A DNA stretch of 64,000 nucleotides from assembly GCA_024704765.1 (NCBI GenBank), contig JAKMXF010000340.1:159911-223910 (forward strand). Reading direction: 5' to 3'. Positions 1 through 15,000 of the stretch are shown piece after piece. Source of the DNA: Oopsacas minuta (taxonomy: Eukaryota > Porifera > Hexactinellida > Lyssacinosida > Leucopsacidae). Both the position numbers and the translations under genes were made by a program. The stretch's first letter is position 1, and the number at the start of each line of letters is the position of its first letter. The notes under the pieces are model-generated. The model did no database searches, was not told where the DNA came from, and saw nothing but the letters and a program-made list of their open reading frames with translations.

Positions 1-3000
1 TGGCGGAGCTGAAAAGAATGAAAATCGAGGGCAATCGTCCACGAACTCACTCTGCGGAGTGGTGGGTGGAGGCCTAAAATCCACAACAATTGTTATACTT
101 CCCAACCTTCGAGGGAAGATTACAAAATCCGTGAAAACTTTTGATAATTCTATACATTTTAGTCCAAAAATAGCCTGGAATTGCTACTTCTGGCGTAAAA
201 CTTGTAATCTAGGGAATTTCAAAAATCTCAAGCTTTATCAAAAACAATCCGGGAAAGTAAATATTAAGAATTTGGTAAGCATGTAATGAGCAATAAAACT
301 GAGTTGTATAATACGAGTATAACGTATTATACGTCTATGTTACCTTGAAATATAAGATTTTGGCATTGTTAGACTTGTATAAGTCACATTATTATCAAGT
401 ATTACATAATTTTGCCAACTATGTGTTGAGATTTCTCATCAACAATTCGAGAACTACTGTTTTGATGCGAATTATTTATTGCAGAAATCAGCCTAATAGA
501 AATTACGTCACCAAATATTGAGATTGAACGTATAATACGTCTTCATTGAGAGACGTAATTATGAATTCAATAAATCAGTTTCTGTCACTGATATATCTCT
601 ATAGCCTGTTGCAGAATCCTTTTGTCATGTTACACATTGGCGGTCCCATTTTTCCCCGGGTTTGAAATCTTGGCTCGTCCTTGCCCGGGCTATGCAAATC
701 CTGGGACAGCCCCTGAACTTACCATAAGAGTAATCATCTTAATCTGTTCAGTTGTAAACGGAGCCTGTAGTTTCTTAGCTCTCCAGCTAAAGTGTATCTT
801 TTTCATATTCTCTACTCCCTGTTTAATAGCAGGAGGGTACTTATCTGGCCATTCTATAGAGTAACCCAAATCTCGCATTGATTCTACTCCTTTAAATGCC
901 TAAATAGGAGAAAGCAATTAATATTGAAGGACTAACATAATAGCTGACTATCATACGATATTTCCATGCATTAAGGGTGATACGTTAATCAATAAATATT
1001 TTTCCAACACAGCCAACACCCGCTATATCAAACAAGGATACATCAAAATACCCGATTTATATCAAACACTGAGCTGAATTCCCATAAATAAAGTACCAAC
1101 TCCAAAACCGTTAAGTAACAAAAGTTGCATCAGTTACATCGAACTCCGCTTATACCGAAGTAATTATCGCGGTGCCTAGAACTTCAATATAACGGAGTTG
1201 ACTGTATTCAAATACTTACCTTGAGAATAACATTGAAATAATTCTTTAGCTTACACTTCTTATACCAAGCCATTATAGTGTATACAGCCCTGATCTTCCT
1301 CACAAGCCTCTTTGCGTGATGTTTACGCCAAATTGTTTGTATAACCGTAGCCATCTTCGGTAACACAGACAATCGTTTATTTTCAAGTTCGATAATAGTA
1401 TTCGGTTTCTTAAGGAAAATCATAAATTTTCCAAATCTACATTCATCTTTTAGTGAGAGATAACTCATTATTGAGATTGTTCCTTCTTTCATGTTTTTAA
1501 CTTCTGGCCAGGTACTCGGACAAATACATTTATATCTAATAGACAAAATTAATAGTTCTCCATCTCGAACGAATTATTTTCCCCTATTGATGACCAAAAA
1601 TGGTCAGTATATGCTTAGGACATCAATTTTAGGGACATGCATGTACAGGTATATATATATATATACTCTATGTATCGAATAAGCTGTAGGGTAGGGAAAA
1701 AATTCGAATAATTAATTGGACTTTTACATAATATCCTACCAAGCCAGCCAAATGTGGCCAAAAGCATCCCTCCTCCCTCCTCTTCAACATATTTGGCATA
1801 TACACATACATTTCCTGGCCAAAAGCATTCGACCTTCCAGGCAAAATTTCCACATCCCGTAATATACATGCTACTTTAGTTTCATAGACTGAAAATGACT
1901 TAAACTTCTGCCGAATTCATCAATTTCCACACATTTTTCCGTCTACCACAAGAGTTGGAGTATTTCAATACATTCGTCCAGTGCAAGGCTGTATTACGTA
2001 AACTTACCTTTGAATGAACTTATCATATTTCTGAGAGAGACTGATTCCAGTTCTCCTAACTTTAACATGCTCAACAATGTTCAAAAATCTTGCTTGATGC
2101 TCAACAATAGAATCCACTATTTTCATTGGAAACTTTGAACTATTAGGCCTAATACAACGAACATATAGTGGATACATTGTAGAGATTACATCATTCAGTT
2201 TCTTGACAGATGACTTGAATTCTGACACGAAAGTTGTCTGTTTTATATTTCCTACTTGGGTAGACCACATTTCCTTCATTGAGTTAATTTTACTGTTTGA
2301 AAGTACTCGAATTAAATCCTATAAATATTGAACTGTGAAATTAGAATTTTTACTGCGCGACTGCGAAGGATTTTCATCACTGCATTTGTCAAAAGAATTT
2401 TGGGCAGTGGACTCCATCAAATTTAGAGAACACTTAAAGGCCAGTAGAGTAGCTCCAAACACGGGGGTGTCAGGGACGTCAAAGAAAAGCATTTCGAAAG
2501 CATGAAATTAACGCGAACTTTCGAGAAATCCAATTTCTCAAACTATTCGAAATTCGGTTTTCTAATCAAGGAAATTTCCGCAAATTACAGCAATTCTTAT
2601 TAAAGTCATGGATAGGAAATTCTTAGTCCCATATAAATGAACCTACAAAACAAGCTTCAATTCGCGTAACTTTCCTACATTAAGGTATTGCAAACAACGT
2701 ACCATAGAGATAGCATTCTTATTATTTGCAATAAACTCTTTTGTAGAGTAAATAACCTCGATATCATAATGCTTAATCATGAACTCATTAATCTGTAGAG
2801 TTTGATCACCAGCAGCATTACTCTTATAATGTGGATTCACTGTTAAAGCCTTATCCATTTGAATTAGAATATCTTTATCAGTCTTATCATCCTTTGAAGA
2901 TATTTCATCAATAATGCTTAATATTCCACGATTTGGTTCTTCTATCATCTTTAAGATCATTTCATTGTCATTTATGTCAACGTTAATCCAGGGTATACCT

Positions 3001-6000
3001 TTAGAATACACGGGACGGGGTATTAGGGGAATGGATGGATTCGGGATTTATGGGTTCATCTATAGCCAATATAATTCGAAACATAATGGAACATGGGTCG
3101 ACATTGCTGACCCATGACCCGTTATGTGACCAATTGAGTGAATTAACCTATGACTCGTTACGCAATTTTGAAATCAAACATAGTGTAAAACAACGAGGTG
3201 GACAAACTATGGATCATTCAATATTTTTATAAGAAATAGATAATCCAGCTGTTCCTATATGTCTATAACAATTGTAACACAAACCCCTGAGATAATCATT
3301 CAAATTCCAAATCGGTCATTACTCTTTAGTCATGGGTCCGTCAAGGGTTTGCTCTACTTCGAAACAAACGAAGATTTTCGAATATTCGTGTTAACTACAT
3401 ACACATTTAACATCAATCAATTCTAATGATATTCTCATAAAATACATTGAATGATGATATCAACACAAAAATTACTATTAAGAAAATCTCATTTATCTTA
3501 TTAATTACAGATTTCAAGGCTCTTCCATAACTCAAAAATAATAATTGTTTATTTAGCAAACTTGAAAGAATATTTTAAAACAAATCACCGAATTTAAGGT
3601 TGATTAAAATTCACACATATTTCTTGAATATCACAGTAAAGATCAAAGGATAAATTACTATAAATAATTTGATTAAAATATTCTCATAAATGGAGGACGT
3701 TTATATGAATCGCGAGGCAGGAAAACTATTTTCCTCGAATAATTACAAATTGAAATATGTGACAGGATCATGTCAAGAGATTGAGAGAATAGAGCATCCG
3801 AAAAAAAATCAAAATCTATGTAAATGCCATTCAAACGATGAAAATTGGAAATCGAATAAAACGCGCGAAGCCCTCATAAAACTAACAATCGCGGCATTTC
3901 TCGCGATAATTTTCACAATAGCTGAAGCAGTTGGCGGTTACATTTCCTCTAGTTTAGCCGTGCTGACAGATTCAGCTCATATGCTATCGGATTTTTTCGG
4001 ATTCATTGTAAGTCTAGTCTCACTAGTAATCTCCAAACGAAAACCAAGCAGAAAAATGCATTATGGTTACCATCGTGCTGAAGTGCTAGGCGCAGTATTC
4101 TCCGTTATAATTATATGGATTGTGACAGCACTGTTAGTTTACGAGGCGATACAGCGTGTAATACATTTAGACTATGAGATAGACGCTGACGTAATGCTAA
4201 TTACAGCTACTGCTGGGCTATACATTAACGTATTGCTATCGCTAGTGTTACAGATACCATTACCGAAATTTCTTCTCGAAAAAGAAACATTTGAAACGCG
4301 AAAAACCACACCAAAAGTTGAGAATATAAACATCCGCGCGGCATTAATACATTGTATCGGTGATATTGTACAAAGCATGGGTGTGATAATCGCAGGAATA
4401 ATTATACGCTTCAGACCGGATTTGAAAATTGCTGACCCAATTTGTACATTCATTTTCTCGATTTTAGTCACAATAACCACATTGAATATTCTACGCGATG
4501 CAGTGCACATACTAATGGAAGGCGCACCTGGAAATATCAAAGTCGAAGAAGTGAAAAGCTTCTTATTAAATATTCCTGGCGTCAAACGGTTACACGATCT
4601 CAGAATTTGGAACGTAAATTCAACGCGAATTTGCTTATCAGTGCATTTAGCAGTGGATTTCTGTGGTAAATACGATGCGCTACTGGAGAGAGTTATAAAT
4701 GACTTGAAGGAGAGATATAATATAGATTACACGACCATACAAGTTGAATATTATAACCAGGAAGAGTATTTTAATTGCGAATTGTGTACAAGCCAAGATA
4801 AATAATTGCGGTTAATCTAATGTATTCACTCTATCAGTTAATAATATTATTTATTCAAATTACGATACTGTATCTTAATATTGCATACCAAAGTATTATT
4901 ATCTTCAATACAAAATATACTCAAATAACTGAGAAGTGTGGAGTCAAAATTACCCAGGAAGTGCAGACATGGAACCGATCGACAAGCAGTTGAAATTGGC
5001 AGACAGTTGAGATACATCTACACACTCTCCACGACATTTGCTATATTAAATATAATGTTAGTTTAAACTAAATTTTGCGGGGTTTAGTATTGTCAAAGAG
5101 TTTTAGAGATCTGTCAGTTTCATCTTTGCCAAAAATATTCACAACTGCTATTCATTACTACATTATTCCTTAACAAATATCATTGAATTAGTTAGATATT
5201 CACAGTGTACCACCTAGCATTCTAAAACTTGGTAAAGAATTGGACCGGAGGCAAGGCAACACCTTTGACATTCACACGGGCGTCCCAGCATTTTCAAATC
5301 CGTGGCAAATGGCTTGTTTGCCTCCCATAGGACCGCCACTGGACATTAACTATAGCAAACCTTCTCTAAGATACACTTGCTGTGGCTCAGCCAACACAGA
5401 AGTAATAAACAGCTGCTGCAGATTCTCACTACAGTAATTAATACACAGCTGTGCCAATTCATTTACATCAGCAACCTCGAATCCGTATATATCTATAAGA
5501 CACAGTTTAGAACATTTTCCAGTTACTTTAGTGTGCGGGGAGGAAGTATTCTCATTGATTCTTTTGACAATCCATTGGATGAGATGTTCGTAGAGCCATT
5601 TAGCGAGGGTGTCACTGTATAGAGAGAGATAAATAATAATTTGACAGAATACGTAGACATACATTACCATGCCATGGTCATGTTAATTTCTTTAAATGTG
5701 ACAGTATTCATCACAACTTACCCAAAAAAGTATATTTTTAATTAGCATAGACCCATTACTTAATCTCCATAAAAGTGCTTGCCATTACGCATATATAGAA
5801 GTTCAAAATAAACCAACTATCTTATCCTTTACGAAGTTACATTATTCACATTATGACTATCAGTGATATTGATGATGTGTATCTAGAAGATGAATATGTA
5901 CCGAGCAGTGGCAGTGAATCAGAAACTGAATCCAGTATTTCACAAGCAAGGGCCAATACACAGGGTTTCGAGACCTTTTCTTACACGCCAAAGTGGCTAA

Positions 6001-9000
6001 GTAAAACTCCCAATCAATTGAAAGATGAAATACCAGTTAATGGCTATCATAATGACGTGTTCCCGAAACAAAGTTTATTAACTTGAATCAATTCCTGTAC
6101 CTGTACCATCCTCAATCAAAACTTTTGTCTAACACAACATCTAATACAACCACTAAAAACAATGATAAATGGTCAATCTGTGATTTGAGCGAGGAATCTG
6201 GCTTTATGGGTATTTACAGTGTGAATCCACGAAAATATTGATTAGGTAAGTTGTGACAAATGTGGAAGGTGGTATCATATTTTATGCTTGGTTGTTGGGA
6301 GAAATGATATACCTGAAGACACAGGCTGGTTTTGGGAATTTTGTTGAAATTATACATGTGTGTCCATAAATTTTGTCATCACATTTACAATGACAATAGA
6401 AATCAACACGGCTATGGTACAAAAATGTGTCTATTTGTTGTACAATTTTGGAGATTTTACCAACCCTGATGTTAAAATAGTTACGTACCGGCAAATATAC
6501 GCTTGTTCCTTTCCATATTTCATTTTAGGACCCTCTCCTTTGCCTGTAAGATTCTTACCCACTAAAGCAGGCATCAACTCATCCATTCGAAGACCCAATA
6601 GGTTCGCCACTGGAGTTACACAATTCATGTTTATGACCCTAGCTTCATCAGATTCACCTTTGTCAAAATGTACCTACAGCATTAATTCATATAAATCTAG
6701 ATTAAGAGTTTCGTCTATGGGAAAGGAGGAATTCGCCTAAGGACAGATTACACATTTGCGTTTTTGCATCCTTGCGGATGTGTTTGTTTCCCCATAATAC
6801 ATATCGAACTCATTGGGTTTTCACCTTTTGCTTATCTGTATTTTTTGCCAATTTTCTGATGCATTTGTAGGCAAAAAAATTTTTGACTATATTTATTCCA
6901 TATGGATAGCAAATGTTTCGTTTGTCATTGAAGGCCCTCGACATAACTAACCTGACCAAGATGAAGTATAGCTGCAATTATCTTGAAAACTTCTAATTGT
7001 TCTTTCTCATGGAAACCAACTGAATTAAATGCTTCCCTTGTGTTACGGTACATTTCCTTCTCAACAACTCCTTTTAAAGTAAACGGCTCTCCACCATCAG
7101 CTAGATAGTTGTATTGCTTTACATTAGATTGTAGCTGTAATTGCTTCAGTAGTGTGGCATCTTGTGAACCAAGAAGTCTATAAGGGCAAATGTGTTCATA
7201 AAGTGAAGTCGAACACGAAGAATCGAGCTGGAGCCTAATCTCCAAATTTATGGGTCGCGAAATATAGTAGAACCGGAAAAATATCCGGTTTCCACTGTAT
7301 TGAGTTCAAAAACAGGGCTGACGGTATGTTCTGCGTCTGAATACATTTGCCTTTAAGCCCCCAGGCAGCTTACCGATGGACAGAATTGCAGAATCTTGTT
7401 TAAGTTCACTAGTCGGTACTTATATGCTTTGCTCGGCCAACGAAAATGGTAATTTAGCATTCTCACCCCCGAGGGCCTGGCCGACAGCTTCGGCTAGCCC
7501 TCCATCGGCCGATTCTTAGAGGGAATAATGTCTATACACAGCAAATACGTAGCTCACCCCCTGTAGCTAAACCGCGACGTCGCCCTTGCTTTTTAGCCAG
7601 CCATGAATATAAGATACTACAATAATAAACCTGTAGAAAATATGAAAGTTTCTATCTCCTTTTTGTTGACTGACAACTCTATCTTTCTCCAGCATGTAAA
7701 CAGTAACTGTCCCACCAACTGGTTGGCTTAGAAAATCAAAATCTATACTGGTGCACTTCAGGAATCGTGACGAATTATTGTTTCGTTTAGTGCGTGCGTT
7801 ACCAAAAGCTTCCAAAAGAGTGCTCGAATGGATGAGTAGGTTTTTTACTCGCTCTGCCTCTGTGGGTATAGATGATAGTGTTATCTTTGTCAGGTAGAGC
7901 ATCATACATTTTAGGATCTCGGTTTTCCCTAAAAATTTTTTTGGTCAAAGTTTATGATCGTTTTGAGCTATAATTAAGACATCACCCACTCAAATTTTTC
8001 AATTAATTTGATGTTAAATCAAACCTAATTTTTCAAAATATGCGCGTACAGCCTTTCGCTGTCACACATCTTCAATTTCAATAGGTTATCTCCCTAAAGG
8101 ACATGAGCTAAAGCGTGTGCCAAGCTTGTATGTGATATACAAACGTCCGAATAAATACAGAAGTCTGAAGTACAAAAAACCTAATTGTAATATAATATTT
8201 TCTATATTTTAAATACATCATTAATTCCAACAGGGGTAAGACAGGAGAGTGTAATGTAGCATATGACAATACAAATGCTATGAAAATAGCAGAAATACGG
8301 GCACAAGTCAAAAATTACATTCAATTATTAAATACAAACAGTTTCTCAAATAGAGCTGAATACAAAATTAATAAAAAATAACTAACCATCAAACAAATAG
8401 TAATAATAGATAAACAAATAAAATGTATAAATAATATTTTATGGTTGTCTAACACCTCATTTTGAAGCACAAGTTTTGCCACAAAAATCATAATAGCCTT
8501 TGCCATCTTCCTTCTTCCTTTTCTGTCGAGTACAACCATGTCCTTTACATTTATTGTCATTGTCCACCGTATGACCACCTCTTCCCCCTCCAGCCCCAGG
8601 GGAGCCATATGGCATGCCAGTTAGCGGCTGATTGTAACTGTATGGGCTTTGTTGATAGTAATACTGAGGATTGGCTGCCATTGGATTATAGCATTGGCCA
8701 GGTAGTTGCTGACCTGGCATACCGGGATATTGACCTTGCATTCCCGGATGTTGACCTTGCATTCCAGGATATTGACTTTGCATTCCGGGATGTTGACCTT
8801 GCATTCCAGGATATTGACTTTGCATTCCGGGATGTTGACCTTGCATTCCAGGATATTGACTTTGCATTCCGGGATGTTGACCTTGCATTCCAGGATATTG
8901 ACTTTGCATTCCGGGATGTTGACCTTGCATACCGGGATATTGACTTTGCATTCCGGGATGTTGACCTTGCATACCGGGATGTTGACCTTGCATTCCGGGA

Positions 9001-12000
9001 TGTTGACCTTGCATACCGGGATGTTGACCTTGCATACCGGGATGTTGACCTTGCATTCCAGGATGTTGACTTTGCATACCGGCATACTGACCTTGACCTT
9101 GCATTCCAGGATGTTGATCTTGCGTACCTGTAGGTTGAATTTGTATACTGGAAGATTGTAACCCGTACTCTTGCTGATCCTGTGGTTGGACTTGAGGTTG
9201 GGGTGTTGCTGTTTGTTCCTGAATTTTGCCCGGAATATGACCTGATTTTAAATCCTTTATGCGCTGTTTAACTTTGTCCATTTCACCCTGTATTTTCTCA
9301 TAACCTATATGCTTATCAGCGGCGCAATCACAATAATCGCAAGTAGTATACTGACAATCATTAGAAGTGTTATAACCGTGACATTTATTACACGCACACG
9401 CACCCAATACCACAATTTCGGTGTGATAAATCGGTTTATGATCACAGTAATCGCAGGCTAAAGAGGAACCCTCTCGAGGTGGGCTGTACTCATAGCACTC
9501 TTCACAAATGGCACATCTTCCGCGTTTCGTCCCAAACTTGTCCTTGCCCATTAGCTTGTATGTATATGCTATCAGTGGTATTTAAAAAACTCGTTGAATA
9601 ATAATAATATTCAAAATATTCTACAGTCAACTCCCATTAAATCGAACAGGGAATTATGGGTATACCCGCTTATATGGAAGTCTTAAATTCTACAAATATG
9701 GTCCCAAACATTCAAAGTTACCATATATTCTATCGGTTATATAGAACTCGGCATATATCGAAGAAATTATCGTGGTCCCTTGAGCTTCGATATCACAGGA
9801 GTTGACTGTTAAGAATATGGTGCACAGAAAAAATTGAAATCCAAATAAATAGTATGCGCCAAAACGTGGATTATAATGCATATAGTTAAATAAGCTATAT
9901 ATAGATATCATATATCAGTGGTTTATGATATAGGAGTACTATACAGACTATGGAAATGTTATGGCACAGCTAACACAGTGTAATCTTTCAGAATATGATT
10001 TAACCCTTTTTCAAAAGGGTATTGTATTCATGGTTATCTGCGTGTGCCCACCAAATCATATATATTAATGTATTACAAGTGCGGCTATAGTACGCCTCTT
10101 GTTACAGGTATAATTAAGCAAATGAAACGAACCAATGAGGGCTGCGTCTCGAGCCCAATAGCCCGTCAAATCTTCATAACATTCTGCCCCAAAAAATTAA
10201 CCTTGAATGAAGTTCAAGTTCTTCTTAAAATAAATGAAGTTATGATTTTTAAATAATAACAAAATTACTAATAATACATGCGAATAAATAGCATACCAAT
10301 TAAAAAGCTTGTAAATTAGCCTCAACTTTCATATCCACTACATATATAGATCCAGCATAATTAACAGCTATGCCTTGTGGTTCAAATAAATCTCCAGGAT
10401 TTTCTTTACCCTTCCTCCCTACAACCTGTACCAAATCCCCTTGTGGACTGAATACACGTATTTGATGGGAGCCTGAATCAGATATCAGAATATTACTACT
10501 GGCATCCAAACAAAAGTATTTCGCATCTAAAACCATTGTCTCAGTCACGATATGACGGATTAACACTCCTTCATGCGTGAAGCTTTGTAATGGAAATTGA
10601 GATTTATGGAATAGAACGTAGATCGCTGTTGCCTCCACACGGATATCCCTTGTTTGTGTGTCACTGTTATTCGTCGCTTTTAACGTGAATTTTCTTTTGA
10701 ATTTCAAATTTGAAATACGCACTACAACTATTTGTAAGTTCAAAAGGTCACAAACGTAAAGGTATTTGTTGCCTTTCGAATCAATTCCGCTCAGTGAAAA
10801 TTCGAATTCAGTTTTCCCAATAATTTCTCCAGTGTATTTATTGATTTTGTTCAATTGGTGTAGGCCGCTGGTAATGAAGAGAAATTGGCCACTAATACAG
10901 ATCCTACGGGGTAGTAGTACCTTCTTCTGGCAAAAAGTTTCGAGAAAAATACCGTTTTCATCATAAACTTGAATTCGGTCGTTAAGGCAGTCTGCAATGT
11001 AAAGATTTTGTGTTTCATTATCGACAGCAATACCTTTCGCGTGGTTCAGATCTTCAGGACCATTTCCGCGTTTCGATTGATGCCAGTTAGGTTTCATTTT
11101 AAAGAATTTCCCTGGCGACTTGACTTCGATTATATGACAAATATTCTGTAATGAATCTTGGAAAGAAAGTTCATCCCAATGCACAATTAAGTCAGGCACA
11201 TCAACTGTGAAATTTTGGTATGCTTTTTTCTCAGTTTCAAGTGTGGAAATTATCTTTGCATATGCAGGTTTTAAATCAGATTGATTTAAACTATCGAAAA
11301 CGGTATTTTTAGCGATTTCAAGCTCGTTTATATTAATAATCCGATCGGCGAAAAGTTTCTCATAATGCTCATAAATAATATCAAGATCGCGAAATTTTTC
11401 CATTTCACTCAGGGATAAAAGATGGTGTAATTTCTCATATTTTTTCTTCAATTCCAGTTTGACAATTTCTATTTTCTCCCTCAAATCATCAAGATATTTA
11501 TTTTCGATTGGAATATTAAGCAAGCTAGGTAGTCCTGATGCTGGTAACGAATTTCTATTCTTATCTACCTGAAGGAGATTCGGCATACTTTGGCACGAAA
11601 GAGAATGAGATAATTCACACGAAGGCGCTATTTCAAACAAACAGGATCTTTCCGCAGAAGTTATCTTGTCTATCGACATATCAACTGGATTTCCTGTAAA
11701 TTGAAACTGTTTTTCACTTTCAGCAAAAGTTGGCGAATCCAATTGTATCAAATTTTCCTCTTTAACAAGTGTTTTCACCCTTTCATATTCAACATGTACT
11801 CGCTCCCATCCAACATGCTTTTCAGCATCACAAGCACAATAATCACATTGAAAGTATTGAAATTCATTCTTTGACGAATAACCATGACAGTGCCCACATT
11901 TACAAAGGCCTAAAGTCACAACTTTCACATGACACTTTCTATTATGTGCACAACATTGACAAGTATCATCCTCTGCCTGTTGTTCATATTCTTCACATTC

Positions 12001-15000
12001 TCCACATGCAACGCATCTACCACGTTTCGTTCCTTGTGCGTCTTTCCCCATTTATTTGATCAAAATTTATAAAGTTTTCGAAATTTATAGCCAGCAAAAA
12101 TGAAGATAAAAACAGATGGAATATACTGGTAGCAAACGTAGAGACAAATAAAATGAAGAGTATTAAGCGTATTTGAGAGCCTACCATCAAAGAAGTACAC
12201 AATATCATATGACAAACAAATAGTAGGCTATTCTACCAACTAGTAATCAAAGCATTCGGATTTTTAAATATTGCAATATCTTCTGGTATATTATAAATGG
12301 TTTATGCTCCATGGCGGAGATTTGTAGTACTTGACCTACCTATTCCATATATTACCATTACCCCTATGCGATAGTTTCATTTTGTAGGCTATAAAATGGC
12401 GAGAACCGTACAAATTCACCGTATATTATTTCTGTATTAATTCAATGGCTGAAGAATCCACTAAGCTAAATAAACAAGAATTGGACATACTACGCGATAA
12501 TATTCAAAATGCGAAAGATGAAGTTCGAGGAAAATTTGAAGATATTCACAGACGTTTAGAAACATTAGAAAGCGAAATAAACCACGAATTGGATGTTATA
12601 TTCGATCACTATGAAAGATTAATAATTCGACGTTCGCGGAATATAAGTCAACTCGACATCGCGAGAAGTAGATTATACTCAAGTCTGCAACACAACGATC
12701 TAAATGAGGCACTGGATAAACTATTAAAAGCGGTTGATTCTGAGAAAAAAACGTTTGTTGAAGAAGTAATTGATGTACCAAACGTTCTCGTTACTTGGGA
12801 CGAAATTTACTTGGAAGAAACTCTACAGAAACTTTGCAAAATAAACGAACTCAAATATTCAAAGGAATTTTTGAAGACAACATCATTATGGCATCAATCG
12901 AAACGTGGAAACGGGGAGGACGATTTGAACTATCCAAGAGGGATAGCATACGATGTGAAAGCACATAATCTCTACGTAGCTGATTGTCTAAACGATCGCA
13001 TCCAGGTTTATGATGAAAAAGGGAATGTGATTGATTCGATATGTAAAAACACAGTGAAACTTCCACGTAGGATTTGTATTACAGAAAATTTCCTGTTTGT
13101 TACAAGTGATCTACACCAACTGAATAAGATTAATAAGAAAACAGGCGAAGTACTTGAAAAAGAAAAATTCCAATACTTGTTAAGCGGAATCGATTCATTT
13201 AGGGAGAAATATATATACGCGTGTGACCTAATGGATCTACAAATAATTGTAATGCGTATTTCAAACTTGAGTGTGAAGAGGAAATTCACGTTAAAAGCGA
13301 CGAAAAACAGTGACACACAAACAAGGGATATCCGTGTGGAGGCAACAGCGATCTACGTTCTATTCCATAAATCTCAATTTCCATTACAAAGCTTCACGCA
13401 TGAAGGAGTGTTAATCCGTCATATCGTGACTGAGACAATGGTTTTAGATGCGAAATACTTTTGTTTGGATGCAAGCAGTAATTTTTTTGATATCTGATTC
13501 AAGCTCCCATCAAATACGTGTATTCAGTCCACAAGGGAATTTGGTACAAGTTGTAGGGAGGAAGGGTAAAGAAAATCCTGGAGATTTATTTGAACCACAA
13601 GGCATAGCTGTTAATTATAACGATTCTAGCATATTTGTGGTGGATAGGAAAGTTGATAAAATTCTGCAAGCTTTTTAATAATTGTAATTTGTGGAACTTT
13701 TTGTATAATGAATAAGGTATTTTGTACATTATTAAATCATTAAAGTATTTGACAATTTTTGGGATCAGAGTTTCGACAATCATAAGCAGAGGCATCGCGT
13801 GGATTGTAGTGAATAATTCTAAGTTGGGATTTACAACTCACAAGTGATCTACGTCGTCAAATGATATGACATTATTGTATTTGACTCAGAAAGTTCAAAT
13901 ACAGTAAAACCTTCAGTTAGTGAAGACCAGAGGAACCAGCCAAAATGTTCATATACGAGAAGTGTTCACTTTCTTGACATTGTGTTTAGCAATTGAAGAC
14001 ATTTGGGACCGAGAAAAGGTGTACATCTTTTGGAGATGTTCACTCCTTAGAGGTGTACACTTTTAGAAGTTTTACTGTATTTCTTATAGCAGGAGTAAGT
14101 GGCGCTCCTGAAATTATAGTATTCTTTAAAATATTCAAATAAACTACAGATAGAGCAGGGGGTCATTTAACAACATTCTTTGAGGCAATTTTTAACCTCA
14201 TAACGAGACATTTCCCGACATAATACAGTAGACTCCGGTTAATTGGGAAAACAGCTGAATCTGGACAGTTACTCACTATAGCTTCTCAGGTATTCTATGG
14301 CCAAATCCGATCATTTATAGACAAAAGAATTCCAGCATCTTGTTCATATTATACAAAATTTCAGAAAAATGGTAAGGAATTTGTTCATATCATTGGCAGT
14401 AAGTGTTTTGCATCAAAAGCATTCTATTATCTTATAGAATGTCAGGAAATTATTCAAATACATTCAAAACCTGCAAGACTTTCAAAATATACCTAAATTA
14501 GTGAATATTGTACATTCATGTAATAAAGTAGACGTTAATTAGTAATTGCAAATATTTGTCGGTTTGATTCAAGTTGATTTTTACCAATCCGCCTACGAAA
14601 ATGAAAGTTTTGTCATATTGCAATTGTTCCAATGATAGTGAAACATATCGCATAATATTACATGACATCCGCTTAACCGAACCGCGAGGTGAGATTCCAA
14701 AATAGCATTAGATTTTGCTTAAGTCAACGGTCGGTAAATGAAAACTTGTTCAATATATCGAATGTACGAGAAAGGATCCATACGAGATTCCGAATAGTAT
14801 TTCCATACATATACATAATGTAATACGTATAATGTTGCCAGTTCAAGAACATGATATATGGATTATGGATTTGGCTTTTGTAAGAACTCTTGACTTTACA
14901 TTAATTTTAGCTTTTGGCAAGAACTTGGCATGAACATGACACGAACTTTGTGAACACATCATCTAGCAAGACCAACCAAGTAGCAACACTGAATAATCAA

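Noticed and set aside
59-286. 75-codon plus-strand frame at the window start
   Set aside because: Lies in a myosin intron and has no coding features.
4172-4585. 137-codon minus-strand frame
   Set aside because: Antisense of the zinc transporter; no features of its own.
6360-6740. 126-codon plus-strand frame
   Set aside because: Antisense to the 6673-6489 myosin exon.
8462-9161. Long plus-strand open frames (223 and 151 codons) and a second minus-strand frame over the heptad array
   Set aside because: They are shadows of the 21-bp repeat, which lacks stops in several frames. The minus-strand frame with Cys modules is the real one.
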